Made by a program: the position numbers and the translations under genes
In this document: one piece after another, positions 1 through 8,493 of the stretch
How positions within the stretch are numbered: the stretch's first letter is position 1
Layout: each line of letters starts with the position of its first letter
Notes under the pieces: generated by a model
What the model was told of the DNA's origin: nothing
The model's input: the letters and a program-made list of their open reading frames with translations, nothing else
Database searches by the model: none
NCBI GenBank assembly: GCA_902798755.1
Contig: CADBYC010000005.1
Span: 24,891-88,890 of the forward strand
From: an uncultured Ruminococcus sp.
GTDB lineage: Bacteria > Bacillota > Clostridia > Oscillospirales > Acutalibacteraceae
Direction: 5' to 3'
Length of the DNA stretch: 64,000 nt

Positions 1-141
1 ACAAAAAATGCGACAAATGGCTTTAGCCGCATACAAAAAATACAACAAAAAACAGGCTCGTTGTAACAATAAATACATCGATCCTGTTTTATAGCCCTTA
101 CGGATACGCACCGTCAAACGATGTTTCTTCGTCAATATGTA

Positions 142-318
142 CTAATCCCAACCCATTCTTTTAGCTAAGTCCAACATAGCGAAGCAGTATTTCTGCCAGT
201 TTTTCAATGTTGTCAGTAACGGGTCACCCTCGCGGATACGCAGTGTCCTTCGAATCTCTTTAGGGATAACGACTCTGCCGAGATCATCGATCCTTCTGAC
301 AATTCCTGTAGCTTTCAT
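142..318 (-). pseudogene. Truncated AbrB/SpoVT-type DNA-binding protein
   Basis: The first 34 residues (MKATGIVRRIDDLGRVVIP onward) are a textbook SpoVT/AbrB swapped-hairpin DNA-binding domain, as in transition-state and sporulation regulators. After EGDP the reading frame gives a 24-residue tail (LLTTLKNWQKYCFAMLDLAK) that does not look like the family. In another frame the same DNA gives TDNIEKLAEILLRYVGLS followed by a stop, a more protein-like end, reachable if one C were added to the CCC run near 209-211. I read this as a frameshifted or truncated regulator. The ATG is preceded by an AGGAG-like site. It is shorter than usual relatives. Confidence 0.6.
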
Positions 319-533
319 ATCTGAACTCCTTATTTGATTTACAAATTCTTGTAAAGATAGTGTTTGCTGTCATAATCAGATAATACAGTGCATTTGCAGG
401 AATAATTTGTTAATGACAGCGCTGTTATTACCACAGTCTTTGTGAAGAAGCACCGGCGGTCGGCAGACAGTTGATATCTTTCATACGCTGCGATTTCGGA
501 GATTGAATTGCTGTTTGATTTCACTGCATTGTT

Positions 534-845
534 TTAGTCAGAGAATAATTCCGCGCTGCTGACGTCGATCGGTTCAAGCTGTAAATACGCGGGAGCGGGG
601 ATAAGTAAGCCGTCCTGTGATTCGTGATACTCGGCAGCGGGACAGAGCTTGTATTCCTCTTTTGCCAGCACGATGCCGATATCCGCGACGACGAGCTTTT
701 TCATGAAATTGGCTGCGTTCTCCGTCACCAGCCCGCGCTTGACATAGCCGATGGTGACGGTAAGGTCGGAGCATACAGCAATCTCCGCTTCGCCTGTGTC
801 GCCGTTCATGCCGCTGTTGATATCTACGCTGACGATCTGCGCGTG
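534..845 (-). pseudogene. NAD(P)H-hydrate epimerase (YjeF_N) fragment, 5' end missing
   Basis: The translation from residue IVSVDINSG through KKLVVADIGI matches the C-terminal half of the YjeF_N domain, which epimerises damaged NAD(P)HX; the VDIPSG-like loop and the closing VADIGI strand are clear. The N-terminal half is absent. Upstream of about 845 the same frame stays open by chance to 911 but reads the complement of an acyltransferase gene. No kinase (CARKD) domain follows; instead there is a 50-residue tail to the stop. Probably non-functional, created by the rearrangement at about 845-850. Confidence 0.65.
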
Positions 846-846
846 G

Positions 847-1164
847 TTTAAAGGGCTGAATATCAAGGAAAACAAGCTGCTCTCCTCCATTTCGGCGTCC
901 ACCTTCAGCATCTACCTCCTACATGTGGGATGCTGGAGATATGTGTTCGGCGTGTTGTTCAATAATGAAACGACCTACAATACGCCGTGGATGATTCCGC
1001 AGATGCTGCTGTGTGCGGTCTCGGTATGCATTGTCGCGATCGCCGTTGACAAGATCAGAATCTATCTGCTGGAAAAGCCGCTGATTAAGCTGTTGGATAA
1101 AATCCCGCTGGGGCAAAAAATAGACGGCCTCTTCGGTAAATTTGAGTCTCCTGAAAGAACATAA
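847..1164 (+). pseudogene. Acyltransferase family 3 fragment, C-terminal end only
   Basis: About 105 residues, starting near FKGLNIKENKLLSSISASTF, resemble the last membrane segments of acyltransferase-3 proteins (OafA/WecH type), which transfer acetyl or succinyl groups to surface sugars. The motif STFSIYLLHVG is the family's typical late transmembrane signature, and a second hydrophobic segment (MLLCAVSVCIVAIAVDKI) and a basic tail follow. The frame upstream of 847 is open only across the complement of the epimerase fragment, so there is no genuine start. The intact gene would be roughly three times longer. It abuts the epimerase fragment directly. Confidence 0.65.
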
Positions 1165-1180
1165 GAAAAGCACAAGATTA

Positions 1181-1204
1181 ACGGGCTGCCGATCGGCAGC
1201 CCGT
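1181..1204. terminator. Bidirectional terminator hairpin
   Basis: A perfect 24-base palindrome built on ACGGGCTGCCGA, with TTTTAT to the right and TTAATCTTG on the opposite strand. It sits between the acyltransferase fragment and the convergent end of the flippase gene, so it can close the long polysaccharide operon. Confidence 0.75.
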
Positions 1205-1220
1205 TTTATCATACCGTTAT

Positions 1221-2705
1221 TTACGTATTCTCAGCTTGTGCGGATTCTTGCGGCTTTTTCAGTTTGCGGATGCTCTTGAAGATACCGATGATCCACTTGC
1301 GCTTGATAAAAGCGGCGATCAGCACGGCTGCGATCAGTGCATAGCGCACGATCGGTAGTTGATAGAGCGCAATAACCGTCAGGCCTGCCACTACCAGGAT
1401 CGTAAAAAGCAGCATCAACCGGCGGGTTTTGAAAATCCTCGTAAAACCGAGCGACTTTTTCACGCTGTAGGTCATATAGAAATAATGCGAAATTGCAAAG
1501 ACGGCATAGCAGAACAGTGTTGTATACGCCGCCGCGACATAACCGAACAGCTTGATGAAGATGTAGTTAAGGCCGATATTAAGCAGCGCGCCGCCCATCG
1601 AAATATACATCGTGAATTTTGTTTGGTTATAGAAAAATTCAACGTTGGCAAAGGTGGTGTACACAAACATGAAGAACATCCCGATCGCGACCGGCGGGAT
1701 CACATAGACTGCCTCCCGATACTTTTCGCCCGCCAAAATCAACATCAGATCCGGAGCAAATGCCGAGAACAGAACGGTGACAACGCCCATCATGACAAAC
1801 ACCAAAAAGGTGGTATCATCGAGATCCTCATGCTCCTTCTTCTCCAGCTTGCCATACTGCCACGGCACCATGGCGTTGTTGATGCTCTGGATCACAATCT
1901 TCATCAGCAGGCCGGCGTTATATGCCACACCGTACAGCGCGACCGCCTCAAAGCCCAGCATCTTCTGAATCATAATGCGGTCAAAAGAATCCAGAACATA
2001 CTGCGAAACATAGTGCAGGAACAGCGGGATATTGAAAAGAACGGCAAACTTCGCATATTCCCACCTCATCAGCGTCTTGCCCTTTTTCAGGTTATAGGTA
2101 AAGAGCATCACGCCGAACACAAGGTTCACCAGCACGCAGGAGAGGATTCTGGCGTAGCCCTTTTCATCCGAAATCAAGACGGCAGCCACGCCGAGGCCCG
2201 CGTTAAGCAGCGCCATCAGCAGCGTCCGGACAACAACCGGGCGGTAGATAAACTCATACCGCTTGCGTATGGTCCAGAAGTCGATCGCCGGCGTCACCAG
2301 CAGCTCCAGGAACATCGCCACCATGATGAAGGTGGGTAGCTCGATAAACGCGTTGACCTGCTCGCGGAAAATCAGATAAAGCCCGAAGAAAACCGAGGTG
2401 ATAATAAACGTGATCGACTGCATCGTCGAGGTATAGGCGTCGCGGTCGTCCTTATACTTGCTCATACCCTTGTTGAAAACGGCATAGTTCAGCCGGAAGG
2501 TCACCACCATGGTAAAGATCTGCAGCCATGAGTTATAGACGTTGAACTGCCCCATCTGCGCCTTGGTCATGATACGGGTAAAGATGGGCATCGTCAGCAT
2601 CGAGATGCTCTTTTGCAGAACGCTGCAGACAACAAACCACAGCGCCGCCTTTGCCGGCAGCGGGATATCGTTATATTTTTTCAGCGCTTTTTTTATCAAA
2701 CTCAT
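1221..2705 (-). CDS. Polysaccharide flippase (Wzx / MATE-like family)
   Basis: A 494-residue polytopic membrane protein of the oligosaccharide flippase family (MOP superfamily), which moves undecaprenyl-linked repeat units across the membrane. The N-terminus (AALWFVVCSVLQKSISMLTMPIFTRIMT) is the family's first two helices, and about 12-14 hydrophobic segments are spread over the chain, ending in a lysine-rich tail. The ATG at 2705 overlaps the upstream stop codon as ATGA, which favours it over a GTG six bases earlier. It is the last gene of the minus-strand polysaccharide operon, ahead of a strong hairpin. Substrate specificity cannot be read from sequence. Confidence 0.9.
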   Translation of the reverse strand: MSLIKKALKKYNDIPLPAKAALWFVVCSVLQKSISMLTMPIFTRIMTKAQMGQFNVYNSWLQIFTMVVTFRLNYAVFNKGMSKYKDDRDAYTSTMQSITFIITSVFFGLYLIFREQVNAFIELPTFIMVAMFLELLVTPAIDFWTIRKRYEFIYRPVVVRTLLMALLNAGLGVAAVLISDEKGYARILSCVLVNLVFGVMLFTYNLKKGKTLMRWEYAKFAVLFNIPLFLHYVSQYVLDSFDRIMIQKMLGFEAVALYGVAYNAGLLMKIVIQSINNAMVPWQYGKLEKKEHEDLDDTTFLVFVMMGVVTVLFSAFAPDLMLILAGEKYREAVYVIPPVAIGMFFMFVYTTFANVEFFYNQTKFTMYISMGGALLNIGLNYIFIKLFGYVAAAYTTLFCYAVFAISHYFYMTYSVKKSLGFTRIFKTRRLMLLFTILVVAGLTVIALYQLPIVRYALIAAVLIAAFIKRKWIIGIFKSIRKLKKPQESAQAENT

Positions 2706-4954
2706 TTCCACTTTCCACTTTTCTTGATATACTTGAGCTTTCGGACTACCTTTCCGGGGACAGTCCCGTGTTCAAAATTATATTGTTTTATTTCCCTGCG
2801 GATACAAGTTGCGTTGATTGCCTTCTCGATATCCTGTGTCTTTCTGAATGTTCTCAACAGCTTTTCTCTGTCTTTATACTTTATGGAAGGATGATTCAGT
2901 TGTTCGTTGATGCTCTTTGCTTCTTCATAATCACGTTCTTCCATCACCACTTCGGAACTCATCTCATCAACCAGCTGCTGCCCCTTGGCGGTATTCACTG
3001 TAACAACGGTAATCTTACCGGGCATAGGATGCTTCAGCGTCTTTTTATCCAGCCAATAATCACCGACAGAGATATCGGAGCATCGATCGGGAGCGGCATA
3101 TTGACAGTGGTAGCAATTCTCACGAAAATCCTGAGAACGTATAAATGAAGTATAGTAGGTATCCTGCTCACGGAAGGTTGTGTATACAACCTCACTGCCG
3201 GATTTCACATAAATCACAAAATCTCTCTTGCCGATCCGGAACGTGACGTCCGTCACCTTTTTGTCCCCGGCAACCGCGTCGATATGCTGTGAGAGATACT
3301 CCATCGGCGGGACGCCGTGACAGATCAGATCCATACAGTACAGGTTGTCATAATCTTTTCCGAGGTAGCTCTTCAGTCCGCCGATCTGACAGGGGGTGCC
3401 GGTAAACAGCACCTTTTTGCCGGTTTTCAGCTCGCTGAGAACATCGCGGTAAATATCGCCGATATAGCTCTGCACATACTTGGAGCCGCGGAACTTCTCG
3501 GCTTCTTCGGCGGTTGATGCCTTAGAATGCTTGAGGATCAGCTCTCCCTCGTTTTCAAATGCAGCGCCGTATACAACACCGCCGTCGGCGATGATAGCCT
3601 CAGAAAGTACCGCGCCGATACCGCCGGACGCGGACTTTTTATGCGCCTCCTCGTCCTTGCGGACAGCTGCGTAGCATTTGAGCGGCGTATGGAGCGCAAC
3701 AGGGGTGTTCTGCGGGCAGACCTTTTTACACAGGCCGCATTGAATACACTTTTCCGGGTCAATCAACGGCAGGGTACGTCCGTAAATATCCTTTGTAACG
3801 CCGATCGCGTCCTTCGGACACTTGTTCATGCAGGCAAAGCATCCGCTGCACTGATCGGACGGACATATCTGATAATCAAAGGTGCTGCCGCCGACCGCGT
3901 TTTCTATAGCTTCAGACAGCAGTCGGACAGAATCGGAACGGATCGCCGCGATCTTTTCCTCCACAGGGGAATAGTCGATCTCACTGCCGTCAAGCAGCTT
4001 TGCAATCGCTTCCTGCGTGACCTCTCCGATTTCCAGACATCTGTCGCGCAGCCCGAACTGCTCCAGCAACTGCGGGGTCTTGGGGCTGTAGGAAATAGAG
4101 ACGAAATCGGCGTGATTCAGCATACAGAAGATCGAGCCGTGGAAGGTCGCGGTCACGACAGCCCTGCACTGCCGGATCAGGCTTGAGAACTCGAGCGGCG
4201 AACATTCACATACATGGTCGCACCAGCTGTGGTTAAAGCAGCAGCCGACAACCTTGAGCCCCTTCTGCTTTGCATAGGCTTTGATCGCTTCAATATTGGT
4301 TTTGCTGAATTTTGTATAGGCATAAACCAACAGACAGTTATTTTTCTCCAGATATTCATCGTGAAATTCCCGTCCGTAGTTCTCTACAGGAACCAGCATC
4401 GTAGGATCACAGACGATCTGCGCCTGTCTGCCGGCGACCTGTTCAACAAACTCAACGGTCCTTTTATCGCGCACCAGCGCCGCTTTGAGCTTGCGCACGG
4501 CGTTGATCTGTTCCGGATATTTCTTCAAGGTTTCAATATCGGCGCCGCCGATGCTCGCCGCATAAGAGATGACGGGATTGATACCGATTCCCCAGAATAT
4601 GGGGCTTTGGAGCTCAGTGCTGTTGACGTTCCAGATCTCATCGCTGCCGAGAATATATAAATCCGCTTTCGCAGCTCCCTCTTTTACGGAATGGAATTCT
4701 GCAATATCACTGCGAAACTTCTCATATTTACGCATTCCGAATTGTTTATTCTTTTGAAAAGTTAAACGAAAAAGTTTTTCCTTTTTTCGTGTCGGCTTTT
4801 TCTTAAAAAATAAGGATCGGACATATTCCTCGCTACATGTCGGCATGTGATAAACCTCATGCCCGAGCTCTTCCAACTTGTGTTTCAGACAGTAAGCCTG
4901 AAGATAAGCGCCGTAATTTGGATAATCATATGGCGTGATAACTGTAATTCTCAT
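2702..4954 (-). CDS. Polysaccharide pyruvyl transferase fused to 4Fe-4S / FrhB-like domain
   Basis: A 750-residue two-part protein. Residues 1 to about 355 are a polysaccharide pyruvyl transferase (ITPYDYPNYGAYLQAYCL; ATFHGSIFCMLNH), a family that adds pyruvate ketals to sugars. Around residues 362-425 come two ferredoxin motifs (CSGCFACMNKCP and CIQCGLCKKVCP). The rest resembles the coenzyme F420 hydrogenase beta subunit (FrhB) family: SGGIGAVLSEAI, FTGTPCQIGGLKSYLG, CHGVPP. Such fusions recur in gut polysaccharide loci; the role of the redox half is unknown. The start has a clear AAGGAG site. The end overlaps the flippase start by four bases, indicating translational coupling. Confidence 0.85.
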   Translation of the reverse strand: MRITVITPYDYPNYGAYLQAYCLKHKLEELGHEVYHMPTCSEEYVRSLFFKKKPTRKKEKLFRLTFQKNKQFGMRKYEKFRSDIAEFHSVKEGAAKADLYILGSDEIWNVNSTELQSPIFWGIGINPVISYAASIGGADIETLKKYPEQINAVRKLKAALVRDKRTVEFVEQVAGRQAQIVCDPTMLVPVENYGREFHDEYLEKNNCLLVYAYTKFSKTNIEAIKAYAKQKGLKVVGCCFNHSWCDHVCECSPLEFSSLIRQCRAVVTATFHGSIFCMLNHADFVSISYSPKTPQLLEQFGLRDRCLEIGEVTQEAIAKLLDGSEIDYSPVEEKIAAIRSDSVRLLSEAIENAVGGSTFDYQICPSDQCSGCFACMNKCPKDAIGVTKDIYGRTLPLIDPEKCIQCGLCKKVCPQNTPVALHTPLKCYAAVRKDEEAHKKSASGGIGAVLSEAIIADGGVVYGAAFENEGELILKHSKASTAEEAEKFRGSKYVQSYIGDIYRDVLSELKTGKKVLFTGTPCQIGGLKSYLGKDYDNLYCMDLICHGVPPMEYLSQHIDAVAGDKKVTDVTFRIGKRDFVIYVKSGSEVVYTTFREQDTYYTSFIRSQDFRENCYHCQYAAPDRCSDISVGDYWLDKKTLKHPMPGKITVVTVNTAKGQQLVDEMSSEVVMEERDYEEAKSINEQLNHPSIKYKDREKLLRTFRKTQDIEKAINATCIRREIKQYNFEHGTVPGKVVRKLKYIKKSGKWK

Positions 4955-5018
4955 ATAAACTCCTTCTCATGAAAGAATCTCTCTGTCACGGCATACTGTC
5001 ACTGTCGCCGTTTTTGAA

Positions 5019-6137
5019 CTATGATAGAAGCGCATTTGCCGCACAGTCAAGTGCCGACGCGATGACCGCGTCCATATCATAGTATTTATACTCGCCCAGT
5101 CTGCCGCCGAAAATGACCTTTTCTTCGCGGTCGGCCAGTGCCCTGTACGCGGCATAGAGCTCGGTGTTGCGCGCGTCGTTCACGGGATAATACGGCTCGT
5201 CCCCGGGCTTCCACTCGGAGCTGTATTCGCGGCTGATGACAGTCTTGGGCAGATCGTTGCCGTCCTCATCCTTGCCGAACTCAAACCATTTGTGCTCGAT
5301 GATACGGGTCCACGGTGTTTCTCGGTCAGTGTAATTCACCGCAGCGTTCCCTTGGAAATTCGGAATATCCAGCAGCTCGTTCTCAAAGCGAACCGAACGG
5401 TACTCCAGATTGCCCAGCCGATAGCCGAAATACGCGTCGATCGCACCGGTATACAGCACCTTGTCAGCCAACGCGTCCAGCTCCGCCTTGTTCTCGAGAT
5501 AATCCACTCCGAGCCGCACCTCGATACCCTCAAGCATGTTTTCAACCATCTTGGTGTATCCGCCGGTCGGAATCCCCTGGTACAGCGCGTTGAAATAGTT
5601 GTTGTCAAAGGTCAGGCGCACAGGCAGCCGCTTGATGATAAAGGCCGGCAGCTCCTTGCAGTCGCGTCCCCACTGCTTCTCCGTATAGCCCTTGATGAGC
5701 TTTTCATAGATATCGCGGCCGACAAGAGAGATCGCCTGCTCCTCGAGGTTCTGCGGTTCACCCTGAATCTCGGCGCGCTGCTCCTCGATCTTTGCCGTCG
5801 CCTCGTCGGGCGTCACAACGCCCCACATCTTGTTAAAGGTATACATATTAAAGGGCAAAGAATACAGCTCGCCGTGATAATTTGCGACAGGAGAGTTCGT
5901 AAAGCGGTTGAACTCGGCAAAGCGATTGACATACTCCCACACCGTCTTGTTGTTGGTATGAAAAATATGCGCGCCGTACTGATGCACATTGATTCCTTCC
6001 ACCTTCTCGGTGTAAACATTACCGGCAATGTGCGGACGCTTATCAATAACAAGCACCTTTTTTCCTTTTTCCTTCGCCTCACGGGCGAAAACCGCGCCGA
6101 ACAGTCCGGCGCCTACGATCAGATAATCATACATCAT
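5019..6137 (-). CDS. glf: UDP-galactopyranose mutase
   Basis: A 372-residue FAD enzyme that converts UDP-galactopyranose to UDP-galactofuranose in the cytoplasm. It shows the N-terminal dinucleotide fold (YLIVGAGLFGAVFAREAKE), the family block HQYGAHIFHTNN, and SLPFNMYTFNKMWG. Length is normal for bacterial Glf (about 370-390). The start could be either of two adjacent ATGs (6137 or 6134); the ribosome site is weak. It sits between the polymerase gene and the pyruvyl transferase fusion, all on the same strand. It is the best evidence that the polymer made here contains galactofuranose. Confidence 0.95.
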   Translation of the reverse strand: MMYDYLIVGAGLFGAVFAREAKEKGKKVLVIDKRPHIAGNVYTEKVEGINVHQYGAHIFHTNNKTVWEYVNRFAEFNRFTNSPVANYHGELYSLPFNMYTFNKMWGVVTPDEATAKIEEQRAEIQGEPQNLEEQAISLVGRDIYEKLIKGYTEKQWGRDCKELPAFIIKRLPVRLTFDNNYFNALYQGIPTGGYTKMVENMLEGIEVRLGVDYLENKAELDALADKVLYTGAIDAYFGYRLGNLEYRSVRFENELLDIPNFQGNAAVNYTDRETPWTRIIEHKWFEFGKDEDGNDLPKTVISREYSSEWKPGDEPYYPVNDARNTELYAAYRALADREEKVIFGGRLGEYKYYDMDAVIASALDCAANALLS

Positions 6138-6156
6138 AGCTCACTGCATAGGATTC

Positions 6157-7455
6157 CTATGCGGCTCCTTTCTGTAATCTGTTGCCCGTGCAGTCAAGCA
6201 CGGCGGGCATGTTGGCACTGATGGCAAAGCTGATCGCGACGCTCACCGCATAGAACAGGAACATCTGATCAAACAGGAAATTCCCTGTAAAACCGTAAAT
6301 GATAAAGAAAATCTGTATCGACAGAGATACGGTTGCCGCGAACAAATAATCAGAATTTGCCTTTTTGATTGCGATCAGGTTCTTACAGGTTGTCACCAGC
6401 GTGATCGCCAAAGCCAAAACAGCAATAACAAACCCGATGATACCGACTTCATACAGGAGCTGAATATAAACGTTATGTGCTCCCGCAAATGCGCCGTCGA
6501 CATACGCGATACCCTGAGCATAACCGAAGCTATACCATCCATGACCGAAAAGAGCATTTTCACCAAAATGACTCAAGGCATAGCGCCACATCGTCAGGCG
6601 GTTCACGCTGGCGCTATCAATACCGGCGGACGTCAGACGGTCGACGGTATTGGACAACTCCGGTACCGCGTCAATAACCAACTCAGCCGCAACAATCAAA
6701 ATTGCTCCGATCACGATCGACCACATCAGCTTCTTGCTTCCGGAGCTCCGGTTCGCGATATAATAGGTCAGCAGTATCGCAACGCCGCCAAACAGCAGAT
6801 GAGCGCGCTTGGTGGTCAGGAACACCGCGAACAGCGCAGCGACAGCCGCTACGATCACAACCGCTTTTTTCCATCCCCTGAGCTTCATGGAAAACAGTAT
6901 GGAAAAAAAGATCAGCATCAATATGACCAGATACGTACCGTTATGCGAATAATGTCCGGCGATACCGGCTTTGTAACCGTATGCGCCCAATGCTGTTCCC
7001 GCCTGGTATGTCTTATAGGTTGCCGCAATAAACCGCAGATACAGCTTGTTGTTGACATAGAACAGCAGTGTCGCCACCAAATTCGGCAAACCGATGATCA
7101 ACAGCAGCACCGGCACTGTCTTTGTCCACTCGGGCTTGTATGTACAAACAAGCATCGAAATCACACAAAGCACGATCAGCAGCGTATTCTTGTACTCGCC
7201 CCTTAACAACTGTGCATTACGGAACAGCAGCACCACGCCCAGATAAACAATCCAGAAAAGCTCCGCGCGTACCGCCTTCATACGAAAATGAGAGACGATC
7301 AGCACAACAACCATTAGCACAGCCCATATCATTCGCAGAAGATCGTTATTAATTCTGAGCTTGGGCAGAAGCGTCCAATAGTTCGCTTCGATGATAATCA
7401 CCGACATCAACAGAAGCACAAATACACTGTAGTCAAATTTGAATCTGAGCTTCAT
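6157..7455 (-). CDS. O-antigen ligase / Wzy-type polymerase family membrane protein
   Basis: A 432-residue protein with about 11-12 hydrophobic segments and a large extracytoplasmic loop before the motif AGAHNVYIQLLYEVGIIGFV, the signature of the Wzy_C/O-antigen ligase family. In a Gram-positive locus with a flippase this is most likely the polymerase that joins repeat units outside the membrane. GGGAGG lies eight bases before the ATG. It lies between a GT2 gene and glf, same strand, short gaps. A ligase-like role attaching polymer to another acceptor cannot be excluded. Confidence 0.85.
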   Translation of the reverse strand: MKLRFKFDYSVFVLLLMSVIIIEANYWTLLPKLRINNDLLRMIWAVLMVVVLIVSHFRMKAVRAELFWIVYLGVVLLFRNAQLLRGEYKNTLLIVLCVISMLVCTYKPEWTKTVPVLLLIIGLPNLVATLLFYVNNKLYLRFIAATYKTYQAGTALGAYGYKAGIAGHYSHNGTYLVILMLIFFSILFSMKLRGWKKAVVIVAAVAALFAVFLTTKRAHLLFGGVAILLTYYIANRSSGSKKLMWSIVIGAILIVAAELVIDAVPELSNTVDRLTSAGIDSASVNRLTMWRYALSHFGENALFGHGWYSFGYAQGIAYVDGAFAGAHNVYIQLLYEVGIIGFVIAVLALAITLVTTCKNLIAIKKANSDYLFAATVSLSIQIFFIIYGFTGNFLFDQMFLFYAVSVAISFAISANMPAVLDCTGNRLQKGAA

Positions 7456-7478
7456 CTATCTATCCTCCCAAATCCCGA

Positions 7479-8492
7479 CTATTTTTTGAACCGAAAAACA
7501 GTCAGCATCAAATAGTGTCTGTATAAAAACAACCGCAGCCTGACCTTGAGGCTCAGGCACGAACGCCCCCTGAGCGTTTCTTTCCAAGGTGAAGCGGAAA
7601 TCATATTTTTGAACTCCCGCCTTTTCTCTCTGTTTGAAGCCGTGTTCTCCGCCGCCAGAAAATAGCGGTAGGATATCTGCTTAAGCTTTGACAGGATCCA
7701 TCTCATATATGCGCAGTAAATCGGAGCCTCGGCGTTCAGATAAACCGGACTGAGCCGCTCCACCGGCTGCGTCAACTGCTCAACGATGTGTGGATTGTAC
7801 TTTGAAAGGACGCTGTAATCGTTCTGGATGTAATAATACCACAGCTTGTCAGACAGACAGATCGAAATGCCCTTGTCGATCATATCCAGCGCCCAGATCG
7901 TATCCTCTCCGACGGCAACGCCCTCGGGGAATTTCAGCTTTAAAGCAGTCTCACGCTTGATCAGATGCGCCCAGCAGCCCTCGCCGTTGAAAAGGGTGCC
8001 GTCCTCAAACCGGTAGGCGGGATCCGCTTTGGTAAAGATATGCGCCCTGAAGGCGTCGCGCTTTTCGCGCGTATCGAGGAGGGTGTACCCGCCGTTGGGC
8101 TTTGTGTTGACCGGGGTGTCGAGCAGCACGGCGGTTTTGTCTATTTTTCCGATAACAACGTCGCAGCCGATTGCCTCAGCGGCGCGAAGTCCATCCTCCA
8201 CAGCGGTTTTCTCAAGCAGATCGTCAGCGTCCACATACAGGACATAATCGCCCGCCGCCTGTTCGGTTCCGAAATTTCTCGCCACAGAAACGCCTTCATT
8301 TTGGCGATGAAACACCTTGATCCGTTCGTCGGAGGCGGCGACCTCATCCACCGCGCGGGCACAGTCCTCCCGGCTTCCGTTCTCAATGATCAGGATCTCC
8401 AGATCGTCAACGCTCTGCGCCAAAACGCTTGCGATACAGCGCTGCAGATCATCGAGCCTCGTGTTATAAACAGGGATAATAATACTTACCAT
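7479..8492 (-). CDS. Glycosyltransferase family 2
   Basis: A 337-residue GT-A fold transferase. The N-terminus VSIIIPVYNTRLDDLQRC begins the nucleotide-sugar domain, followed by the NEGVSVARNFG block and the metal-binding YVDADD. VAVGEDTIWALDMI is the later acceptor-side E/D motif. No membrane segment, so it acts on the inner face of the membrane on lipid-linked sugars. It begins one base after the stop of the propeller gene, with AAGGAA upstream, so the two are co-translated. Donor and linkage are not predictable. Confidence 0.9.
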   Translation of the reverse strand: MVSIIIPVYNTRLDDLQRCIASVLAQSVDDLEILIIENGSREDCARAVDEVAASDERIKVFHRQNEGVSVARNFGTEQAAGDYVLYVDADDLLEKTAVEDGLRAAEAIGCDVVIGKIDKTAVLLDTPVNTKPNGGYTLLDTREKRDAFRAHIFTKADPAYRFEDGTLFNGEGCWAHLIKRETALKLKFPEGVAVGEDTIWALDMIDKGISICLSDKLWYYYIQNDYSVLSKYNPHIVEQLTQPVERLSPVYLNAEAPIYCAYMRWILSKLKQISYRYFLAAENTASNREKRREFKNMISASPWKETLRGRSCLSLKVRLRLFLYRHYLMLTVFRFKK

Positions 8493-8493
8493 G

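Noticed and set aside
339-524. A 61-codon minus-strand open frame between the AbrB and epimerase fragments
   Set aside because: No ribosome site, unusual composition and no recognisable motif; treated as chance.
1359-2339. A 326-codon plus-strand open frame opposite the flippase gene
   Set aside because: His/Arg/Gln-rich antisense reading of a membrane-protein gene; no start signal and no family features.
5292-6221. A 309-codon plus-strand open frame opposite glf
   Set aside because: Antisense shadow of the GC-rich third positions of glf; no independent signals.
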